A stretch of DNA of 64,000 nt from assembly GCF_015624425.1 (NCBI RefSeq), contig NZ_CP049919.1, positions 4,402,001-4,466,000 on the forward strand. Direction: 5' to 3'. This DNA is from Roseateles sp. DAIF2 (GTDB taxonomy: Bacteria; Pseudomonadota; Gammaproteobacteria; Burkholderiales; Burkholderiaceae_C). A program made the translations under genes and the position numbers. The notes under the pieces are model-generated. The model searched no databases. It saw only the letters and a program-made list of their open reading frames with translations, and was not told the DNA's origin. Shown here piece by piece: positions 20,110 through 25,923 of this stretch; positions within the stretch are counted from its first letter, which is position 1; each line of letters opens with the position of its first letter.

Positions 20110-20694
20110 TCAGTAGATCGACACCAGCGTTCCTGCTCCGTTCGCTACTGATTGGCCGAGAAAGGCTGTAAGGCGTTCGGTCAACGCGCCCAGATCATCC
20201 AGCTGCGCCCGCCGCTCCTCGGCGTCCTCGGCCGCCTGCCAGTAGATCTCGGCCGCCGTGATCGCGTCGGTCGCATAGGCCCGATCCAGCGCCTGCCGGT
20301 CCTGCCGCTGCAGGAAGGTAGCCACCGCGGCGGTCTGCGCGGCCGACAGCAGGCGCGGCGCACCATAGCCGCGATCCGGGCCGATCTCCGCACCGCCCTC
20401 GACCAGGAAGCCGCCGGGCATTTCGGCCGCATCGGCGGTGCCGGTGAACAGGAAGTGCAGCACATGCCAGGCCTGCTCAAGCTCGAAGCGATCGCCTTCG
20501 CCGAGCGGCTCGAACAAGACCGGCTGCACAGGTACCTCGGCGGGCTTGGCGCCGAACAGCCGCGCCAGCAGGCCCGGGCGCGTCGGCGCGATCGGTGCTT
20601 CATCACCGAGCAGTTGGCCGACGGCATGCGGGTGCTGCGTCAGTTGATCGACCTGCTCGGGGGTCAGCCGGTACAGGCTGCAGGACATGCTCAT
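20110..20694 (-). CDS. DUF1877 family protein (YfbM-like)
   Basis: A 194-residue protein matching the DUF1877 pattern: MSCSLYRLTPEQVDQL at the start, LEQAWHVLHFLFTGTAD in the first third, GYGAPRLLSAAQTAAVATFLQ in the middle and IYWQAAEDAEERRAQLDDLGALTERLTAFL near the end. The family is small, soluble and of unknown biochemical function. An alternative start two codons downstream (MSCS) cannot be excluded. The gene stands alone, convergent with tamB. Confidence 0.8.
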   Translation of the reverse strand: MSMSCSLYRLTPEQVDQLTQHPHAVGQLLGDEAPIAPTRPGLLARLFGAKPAEVPVQPVLFEPLGEGDRFELEQAWHVLHFLFTGTADAAEMPGGFLVEGGAEIGPDRGYGAPRLLSAAQTAAVATFLQRQDRQALDRAYATDAITAAEIYWQAAEDAEERRAQLDDLGALTERLTAFLGQSVANGAGTLVSIY

Positions 20695-20956
20695 GCGGGG
20701 CTCCGGGTCACGTTGCTTGCAGCGTCTCCACTGATCCGCAAAGCCTGCGCTAAGGACGGGTTCTCATTCATTTGGCTTCTCCCTGTGCGCCGTGTCGGCG
20801 CCGGCAGATGATAGGAGTGGCAGATGTCAAAAAACGCCATCGGGAATCGAAGCATTGCCCCGCGTACCGGGCTCAGGAATACCCGAAATCGTCGCGGAAC
20901 TCCCCATGTCCGCAGCCATGCGACAATGCGCGCCGCCCCGGTTCTCGGGGCCGGTG

Positions 20957-21031
20957 CTCTCCGTAGTTCAATGGATAGAACGGCCGCCTCCTAAGCGGCA
21001 GATACAGGTTCGATTCCTGTCGGAGGGACCA
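20957..21031 (+). tRNA. tRNA-Arg (anticodon CCU)
   Basis: A full cloverleaf is visible: acceptor CTCTCCG/CGGAGGG (one T-G wobble), D stem GTTC/GAAC, anticodon stem GCCGC/GCGGC with anticodon CCT at 20990-20992, T stem ACAGG/CCTGT with loop TTCGATT, discriminator A and an encoded CCA. It reads rare AGG codons. Its T-loop and 3' end act as the left attachment site of the integrative element that follows. Confidence 0.95.
21009..21024 (+). other. attL core within the tRNA T-loop
   Basis: TTCGATTCCTGTCGGA in the T-loop and T-stem of tRNA-Arg matches 15 of 16 bases of the sequence at 25922-25937. P4-type integrases commonly recombine in this part of tRNA genes, so this is the likely attachment core. 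Confidence 0.7.
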
Positions 21032-21063
21032 AGACGGCATTTCAGGACGCCGCACAAACGATC

Positions 21064-21100
21064 AAGCCCCTAGGTGAATCAAGCACTTAGGGGCTTTTTT
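21064..21100 (+). terminator. Intrinsic terminator after tRNA-Arg
   Basis: AAGCCCCTAGGTG and CACTTAGGGGCTT form a 13-base-pair stem with one mismatch and a seven-base loop, followed by a T-run reaching 21100. It lies 32 bases beyond the encoded CCA and should end the tRNA transcript. A related sequence sits beside the right attachment site. Confidence 0.85.
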
Positions 21101-21145
21101 CATGTCAGGTTCGCGCACAACGGCGCTTTACAGCGCGGCACAGGC

Positions 21146-21204
21146 GGGGGAACATGCGGGGGAACAAAGCGCAGTTCCCCCACTTTCACGGAGCCTGTTC
21201 CCCC
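21146..21204. repeat. Left arm-type boxes GGGGGAAC (four copies)
   Basis: GGGGGAAC occurs at 21146-21153 and 21158-21165 (12 bases apart, same strand), and in reverse orientation (GTTCCCCC) at 21174-21181 and 21197-21204. The last copy abuts the integrase ATG at 21205. Two more copies with the same 12-base step lie at the right end of the element. The pattern is that of integrase arm sites, and it could also let the integrase repress its own gene. Confidence 0.7.
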
Positions 21205-22446
21205 ATGCTGACCGATACCGCTTGCAAGAACGCTGTCTGCCCGGCAGGCAAGACCCGGCACCGGCTGACCGACTCAGGGGGGCTCTATCTGGAGGTGGCG
21301 CCTAACGGCTCAAAGCGCTGGTTTGCCAAGTACCGCTTTGCGGGCAAGGAAAAGCGCATTGCGCTGGGCAGCTACCCAGAAGTGGCATTGAAAGCCGCTC
21401 GCGCTGGCCGCGACGCCGCCCGCAAGACCCGCGAAACAGGCGCCGACCCCGTACAGGCTCGCAAGGCCGAAGTGATCGCCAAGCGGGTGTCATCGGCGGT
21501 GACCTTCAAGGCCGTGGCGGAGGAGTACCACCAGCAAAAGGCCAGCGACTGGAGCCCGGTTCACGCGGCGCAGTTCCTGCGCTGCTGCGAGAAAGACCTG
21601 TTCCCCTGGATCGGCACCCTGCCCTTACGCGACATCACGGCGCCGGTGCTTCTGGACAGCTTGCGCCGGGTGGAAGCACGCGGAGCCCTGCAACTGGTGC
21701 GCGACCTGCGCGAGTTTGCGGGCCAGGTGTTCATGTACGGCATACGCACCGGGAAATGCGAGGGCAACCCGGCACGCGACCTGATCGGCGCCTTCAAGGC
21801 ACACACCGTCAAGCACATGGCCGCCGTGTTGACACCGGCCAAAGCGGGCGAGCTGATGCGGGCCATGAGCAGCTACCAAGGTCAGCCCACCACGCGGGCG
21901 GCGCTGCTGCTGTCTGCGCTCCTGTTCCAGCGGCCGGGAAACATCCGCTCGCTGGAATGGGCCTGGATCGACTTGGATCGGGCCTTGCTCACCATCCCCG
22001 CCGAGGCCATGAAACGCGCCAAGGCTGGCAAGCTCAACGGGCGCCCGCATCTGGTCCCGCTGTCCACGCAGGCCGTTGCCACCCTGAGCGATCTGCAGCC
22101 GCTGACCGGGCACGGCCGCTATGTATTCCAGAGCCTGCGCACCGGCGACAAGCCCATGAGCGAGAACACCGTGAACGCGGCCCTGCGCGGCATGGGCTAC
22201 AGCAAGGACGAGATGACCGCCCACGGCTTCCGCGCCATGGCTCGCACCATCATGGTGGAGAACATCCCCGGCATCGACCCCGAGGTGATCGAGGCCCAGC
22301 TGGCGCACGGTAAAACTGGCCCGCTGGGTGGCGCCTACGACCGGGCCGAGTACATGGAGAGGCGCAAATCGCTGATGCAGACCTGGGCGGACTACCTGGA
22401 CCAACTGCGGGCGGGCGCACAGATCATCTCAATCAAGGCGGCATAA
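21205..22446 (+). CDS. int: P4-type tyrosine integrase
   Basis: A 413-residue integrase from the ATG at 21205 (MLTDTACKNAVCPAGKTRHR), the usual P4-family opening; an in-frame ATG at 21154 would translate the arm boxes. The N-terminal DUF4102 arm-binding region (GGLYLEVAPNGSKRWFAKYR, LGSYPEVALKAAR) is followed by a core-binding domain and the catalytic domain with Arg in RPGNIRSLEW, HGFRAMARTIM (H-x-x-R), LAHG and the Tyr in GAYDRAEYMERR. All catalytic positions appear intact, so the enzyme should be active. It drives recombination between attL and attR. Confidence 0.92.
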   Translation: MLTDTACKNAVCPAGKTRHRLTDSGGLYLEVAPNGSKRWFAKYRFAGKEKRIALGSYPEVALKAARAGRDAARKTRETGADPVQARKAEVIAKRVSSAVTFKAVAEEYHQQKASDWSPVHAAQFLRCCEKDLFPWIGTLPLRDITAPVLLDSLRRVEARGALQLVRDLREFAGQVFMYGIRTGKCEGNPARDLIGAFKAHTVKHMAAVLTPAKAGELMRAMSSYQGQPTTRAALLLSALLFQRPGNIRSLEWAWIDLDRALLTIPAEAMKRAKAGKLNGRPHLVPLSTQAVATLSDLQPLTGHGRYVFQSLRTGDKPMSENTVNAALRGMGYSKDEMTAHGFRAMARTIMVENIPGIDPEVIEAQLAHGKTGPLGGAYDRAEYMERRKSLMQTWADYLDQLRAGAQIISIKAA

Positions 22447-22551
22447 GCAGCTGCTGCAGAATCCAGTTTCGCCGCGCCTAGGCTGATCCCCGAAAACCTG
22501 TTTCCCTGACGGGCTGGCGCGGCACTTTCATCAGGGGCGCAGGGGGCGCTC

Positions 22552-23193
22552 GTGGACATTGTGAAGATGGCTCTGGATCAGTTCGACCAATTGATCGAGA
22601 CGGCTGAAGATTTCGGCATCAAGAAGGACACATTCCTCAAGCTAGGACAGTCTGCGATGCACGCCACGTACTTCGAGCGAAACCCAACGGATGAAAGTCG
22701 TGCATACGTTGATCGAGCGAAGCAGCAGTTCAACGAGTTGTGTGATGCAGCGCCGGGAGTTCCTCGTGAGGCGGTTGAGTTTCTCAGCGCCGCGTTCGGC
22801 CTTCATATCGCCACGTTTCTTCATTCTGAAGATAAGCAAGAGGACGAGGAGCACTGCGATTGCGAGTGGCTTGTTGAAACGCTAATGGACGTGAGCAGCT
22901 TCATGGGCGTGGCGAGGGGACTTGCGAAGAAGGCCGACGGCCTACTGGAACGCTTTCAGTCCGAGCAGCGGCAATTGCTCTCACAAGCGGGCGCCAAGGG
23001 AGCTGCCGCAAAGCACCGCCGACATGCCGAAATGAAGAAGTGGGTGCTAGAAAAGGCGGCGACATTGCGGGGCGATGACATGAACTTGGCCCGCAAGCTG
23101 TCGGCATCGCTTCCCCCCGAAATGGCGGATGTCTCGGCAAACCCGCAGCGGTTTATCTATGACGTGTTGCGGTCTCGCCAGCGCGGCGGCTAG
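22552..23193 (+). CDS. Element cargo protein, unknown function
   Basis: A 213-residue protein starting with GTG at 22552 (an ATG five codons later is the alternative). I do not recognise the family. It is soluble and mostly helical, with an acidic Cys/His patch in the middle (EDKQEDEEHCDCEW) and a basic C-terminal part (AGAKGAAAKHRRHAEMKKW ... NPQRFIYDVLRSRQ) that resembles tails seen in plasmid and island proteins. By eye its GC content is clearly below that of neighbours. It sits between the integrase and the AlpA-like gene, the usual slot for variable cargo in such islands. Confidence 0.65.
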   Translation: MDIVKMALDQFDQLIETAEDFGIKKDTFLKLGQSAMHATYFERNPTDESRAYVDRAKQQFNELCDAAPGVPREAVEFLSAAFGLHIATFLHSEDKQEDEEHCDCEWLVETLMDVSSFMGVARGLAKKADGLLERFQSEQRQLLSQAGAKGAAAKHRRHAEMKKWVLEKAATLRGDDMNLARKLSASLPPEMADVSANPQRFIYDVLRSRQRGG

Positions 23194-23214
23194 CCAGCCA
23201 TGCGTAACGGCTGG
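23194..23214 (+). terminator. Hairpin after the cargo gene
   Basis: CCAGCC (23194-23199) and GGCTGG (23209-23214) form a six-base-pair stem directly after the stop codon of the cargo gene. No T-run follows, so terminator activity is uncertain. Confidence 0.35.
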
Positions 23215-23299
23215 CAGCCCTGGCGTCACGTCTAGCCAGGCATCTGGAACATCGCCAGGTCGACCTAGATGACATTTCGGGCCATCGATCACTCACTTG

Positions 23300-23569
23300 A
23301 TGGCTCAGATGCAACCACACCAGATCCCTGCTGCTCAGGACAAAACCCGCGTCGCCAAAGGCAATCAACCACTTGATGCGATCCAGTTGTCAGACGCGTT
23401 GCTACGCGTTCGAACTGTCTCTCACGCCACCGGTCTTTCGGTTGCCAGCCTGTATCGCAAGCTAGCCGCCAAGGAGTTCCCGGCGCCAGTAAGACTTGGC
23501 AAGCGGTGTACCCGCTGGAAAGCCGCCGATGTGCGAGCCTGGATTCAGGCTCAAGGGGGCGAGCAATGA
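23300..23569 (+). CDS. AlpA-like HTH regulator
   Basis: An 89-residue protein from the ATG at 23300. The C-terminal 55 residues form a MerR/AlpA-like winged helix (RVRTVSHATGLSVASLYRKLAAKEFPAPVRLG followed by TRWKAADVRAWI), as in AlpA of P4-like elements, which activates or steers excision of cryptic islands. The stop overlaps the next gene start (ATGA at 23566). In this context it is the likely excision or expression switch of the element. Confidence 0.85.
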   Translation: MAQMQPHQIPAAQDKTRVAKGNQPLDAIQLSDALLRVRTVSHATGLSVASLYRKLAAKEFPAPVRLGKRCTRWKAADVRAWIQAQGGEQ

Positions 23570-23867
23570 ACGCCCCATTGCACACCACCCCGCCCGAGCG
23601 CATCGCGGCCCTGCAGGCCATCCGCGACCGGCATCGCGGCGATTCGGCCAGCACGCAAGCTGCGCGGCTGCTGGAGGCCCTGCAGGCCCTCGGCCACATC
23701 ACCACCTTTGAGGCTTCGCGCTTTCTGGACCTGTACGACCCCAGGGCACGCAAGCTAAATCTGGTTCAGCAAGGCCACCGGGTGCTGACCACCTGGCGCA
23801 CGGTGCAGACCGAGTGCGGCGAGCGGCATCGCGTGGGGTCTATTCTCTGCAGCGGGGGCAGGCATGA
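23566..23867 (+). pseudogene. Small HTH protein gene with apparent one-base frameshift
   Basis: The gene starts at the ATG overlapping the AlpA-like stop and encodes a basic island-type HTH protein (QAARLLEALQALGHITTFEASRFL, VLTTWRTVQTECGERHRVG). Read straight through it ends at 23919 with a low-quality tail. If one G is added to the run at 23835-23838, the frame continues HRVGVYSLQRGQA and stops at 23867, where the TGA overlaps the ATG of the next gene at 23864. The restored ending fits neighbouring gene spacing better, so a lost G, a read error or ribosomal slippage is likely. Confidence 0.65.
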
Positions 23868-24595
23868 GGCCCGGCAAGACAGAAGCCCCGACCGTTGGCG
23901 CGGTGCAGGGCTTCGGTGAACCTCAATCTTCTGTCAACAGCCTGGATTGTGCCGGGGCTGACTCGGCGCTGCCACTCTCGACCGTCAAAGATGAAGCGCG
24001 CATGGATTCGCGTCTGCTGGCCGATGCGCTGGGGCTGCAGCATCGCAGCGTGTTCAAGCTGATCAGCGACAACCGGGCTGACTTTGCCGAGCTGGGCAAG
24101 GTGCGATTTGAAATCGCGGCTTCGCCAGGCAGTGCCACCGGGCAGGCGAGCAAGTTCGCCTTGCTCAATGAGGATCAGTGCTATCTGCTGCTGACCTACA
24201 GCCGCAACACCGAGCGGGTGCGCAAGCTCAAGCTGCGGCTGGTGCAGGCCTTCCGGGAGGCACGCAGCGCGGCCGAGATGCGGCGCAGCGAGTACCTGCC
24301 GGGCTATCACCGCCTGCATGAGGACATTCAAGCGCTCGCGGGAGACTCACCAAATGCCCGGTTCGTGCACCTGAACGTCAATCGGCTGGTGAATCGCACG
24401 GCAGGCCTGGACGCTGGAGAGCGGCACCGAGCCGCAGCGCCCCAGCTCGCAGCGGTGATCCTGGCGCAGAACCTGGCGACGCGAGCCATGCGCGGGGCGG
24501 GTGACCATCACGAGGCCTTTGCACGGGCCAAGGTGGCGCTGCATTCGCTGCAGGACTTGCTGGCGCTGGCGGGGCCTGAACACCATGGGGCGTGA
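23864..24595 (+). CDS. Rha-family phage regulatory protein
   Basis: A 243-residue protein. Residues about 38-125 match the pRha domain: MDSRLLADALGLQHRSVFKLI, a central loop, then FALLNEDQCYLLLTYSRNTERV and KLKLRLVQAFREAR. Rha proteins are phage or satellite regulators that interfere with growth in some hosts. The C-terminal 110 residues are helical and of unknown role. The ATG is in the overlap with the restored frame of the preceding gene, and its 3' end overlaps the following gene by 11 bases. Confidence 0.85.
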   Translation: MRPGKTEAPTVGAVQGFGEPQSSVNSLDCAGADSALPLSTVKDEARMDSRLLADALGLQHRSVFKLISDNRADFAELGKVRFEIAASPGSATGQASKFALLNEDQCYLLLTYSRNTERVRKLKLRLVQAFREARSAAEMRRSEYLPGYHRLHEDIQALAGDSPNARFVHLNVNRLVNRTAGLDAGERHRAAAPQLAAVILAQNLATRAMRGAGDHHEAFARAKVALHSLQDLLALAGPEHHGA

Positions 24596-25559
24596 CCCTT
24601 CAGGCAAGCGCAAGGGCGATCTGGGGCGGGTGGCAGGTGGCTTTGTGGCCCTGCCCTGGCAGGTGCTGGACTGTCCTGCCTATCTGGCGCTGCGCCATGC
24701 CGACAAGGCTTTGCTGATCGAGATTGCGCGCCAGTTCGTCCGGGACAACAACGGCCGTTTGCTGGCCAGCCGGGCGCACCTGGCCGGGCGAGGCTGGAAG
24801 TCTGCAGGCCTGATCAGCCAGTGCATCAAGAACCTGCTTTCAGCCGGCCTGATCCATCAAACGGTGCGCGGGCACAGGCCCAACAAGGCGAGCTGGTTTG
24901 CAGTGACCTGGCGCCTGCTGGACCCGCACCCAGGCTATGACCCCGGCGCAGCCGCCACCTTTGAGCGCGGCAGCTATTTGCGAGCCACGCCCGCGCCGAC
25001 GCCGAGACGCAAGCCACCGAAAAGAAGCCCCAGCCAAAACGCGGGCCTTAGTCCGATGACCGGAAAAGCGGAGCCGCCCATTGCTCCGATGGTCGGAACA
25101 GAGGCGCGCCCTGCTGGTCCGATGGTCGGAGCTGTCACACCTTGTTCAATGGCCCGACCTGTTCCGTACACCGGACACCATCTAGAACTGCCATCTGCTG
25201 GGACTGCAAACAAGCCCAAGGCAAAGACCGCAACACACCAGCCAGAAGCAAGGGCAGGCTCACGCCCTGCAAGCCATCTTCATGAACCTGGCAAGGCGTG
25301 CAACAAGCCAGGACTACCTCAAGCATTGGGAGGCCTACCTACGCATGGCCCTCAAGGCGCAAAACCAATGCCGCATGACCTTGGAGACGCTGGCGAACAT
25401 CAAGAACCCGCCCGTGGTCTACGCCAAGCAAGCCAACATCAACAACGGCGGACAGCAGCAGGTGAACAACGGCAGGAGCGCGGCAAGCGATGTGCCCACG
25501 GCCTCACACGCGACGAATCCGGTTCCAGTGAAAACCGAACTATTGGAGGCGAACCATGA
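24585..25559 (+). CDS. Winged-helix type island protein with out-of-frame C-terminal extension
   Basis: The start ATG overlaps the rha gene. Residues 1-125 resemble an island protein family with an HTH-like core (GGFVALPWQVLDCPAYLALR, GRGWKSAGLISQCIKNLLSAG, RPNKASWFAVTWRLL). Residues about 155-200 carry four P-M/Y-T/V-G repeats encoded by palindromic DNA. From about residue 205 the frame runs through DNA that in another phase encodes an island-type protein, so the last 115 residues look like an accident of a deletion that removed the original stop. The native protein probably ended near 25210. Function unknown. Confidence 0.6.
   Translation: MGRDPSGKRKGDLGRVAGGFVALPWQVLDCPAYLALRHADKALLIEIARQFVRDNNGRLLASRAHLAGRGWKSAGLISQCIKNLLSAGLIHQTVRGHRPNKASWFAVTWRLLDPHPGYDPGAAATFERGSYLRATPAPTPRRKPPKRSPSQNAGLSPMTGKAEPPIAPMVGTEARPAGPMVGAVTPCSMARPVPYTGHHLELPSAGTANKPKAKTATHQPEARAGSRPASHLHEPGKACNKPGLPQALGGLPTHGPQGAKPMPHDLGDAGEHQEPARGLRQASQHQQRRTAAGEQRQERGKRCAHGLTRDESGSSENRTIGGEP
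25052..25175. repeat. Four iteron-like palindromes TCCGATGGTCGGA
   Basis: TCCGATGACCGGA (25052), TCCGATGGTCGGA (25085 and 25118) and TCCGTACACCGGA (25163) are near-perfect palindromes spaced 33, 33 and 45 bases. They are within a coding frame and yield repeated PMVG-like peptides. The regular spacing of about three helical turns resembles iterons or clustered operators. Confidence 0.55.
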
Positions 25560-25653
25560 CCAAGGGCTGGACACCCGAGCGCAGAGCCAAGCAGGCGGCA
25601 CTGATTCGCACCTGGCAACCGTGGACACACTCCACCGGCCCGCGCAGCCTTGA
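25282..25653 (+). pseudogene. Truncated island protein gene (MNLARRATSQ family)
   Basis: The frame encodes MNLARRATSQDYLKHWEAY and ALKAQNQCRMTLETLANIKNPP, a pattern I associate with longer phage or island proteins in which this is an internal segment. The frame is open from 25186 with no good start or ribosome site, and the first possible ATG (25282) falls mid-domain. The 5' part appears lost in the same deletion that fused the upstream gene. A shortened product of about 123 residues could still be made. Confidence 0.5.
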
Positions 25654-25792
25654 GGGCAAAGCACGCGCCGCCCGGAACGGCGACAAGGGCGGGCAATGGA
25701 AAGCCGAGCGTGAGGCCCTGCGCGAGTTCAGGCAGCAGGTGAGCGGCCTGCTGAAACAGCAGAAAGAACTCTTGCGCCGCATGGCGAGCTGA
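25556..25792 (+). CDS. Small basic island protein (STGPRS motif)
   Basis: A 78-residue basic protein with a strong ribosome site (GGAGG six bases before the ATG). It begins MTKGWTPERRAKQAALIRTW and contains the motif HSTGPRSLEGKARAARN, seen in many small proteins of unknown function near mobile elements, followed by a helical tail (REFRQQVSGLLKQQKELL). It overlaps the preceding frames. This is the last gene of the element, about 55 bases before the right arm boxes. Confidence 0.7.
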   Translation: MTKGWTPERRAKQAALIRTWQPWTHSTGPRSLEGKARAARNGDKGGQWKAEREALREFRQQVSGLLKQQKELLRRMAS

Positions 25793-25847
25793 ACAGCAGC
25801 GGCCCGTGTCGCTTGATCCCCACAAATTAGGGCAGCGTGTCAGGTGC

Positions 25848-25867
25848 GGGGGAACAAATGGGGGAAC
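25848..25867. repeat. Right arm-type boxes GGGGGAAC (two copies)
   Basis: GGGGGAAC at 25848-25855 and 25860-25867 are 12 bases apart, the same spacing as the direct pair at the left end. They lie 55 bases inside attR and probably bind the integrase N-terminal domain. Confidence 0.7.
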
Positions 25868-25903
25868 GGCATCAGGGATACGCCGAAACGGCCCTTACGA
25901 ATC

Positions 25904-25923
25904 AATCAGTTAGGCTGATTTTT
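25904..25923 (+). terminator. Terminator-like hairpin beside attR
   Basis: AATCAG-TTAGG-CTGATT followed by a T-run forms a short intrinsic-type terminator that ends at the attR core. Positions 25899-25924 match the tRNA terminator arm at 21076-21101 in about 20 of 26 bases. It would end rightward transcription of the element before aidB. Confidence 0.6.
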
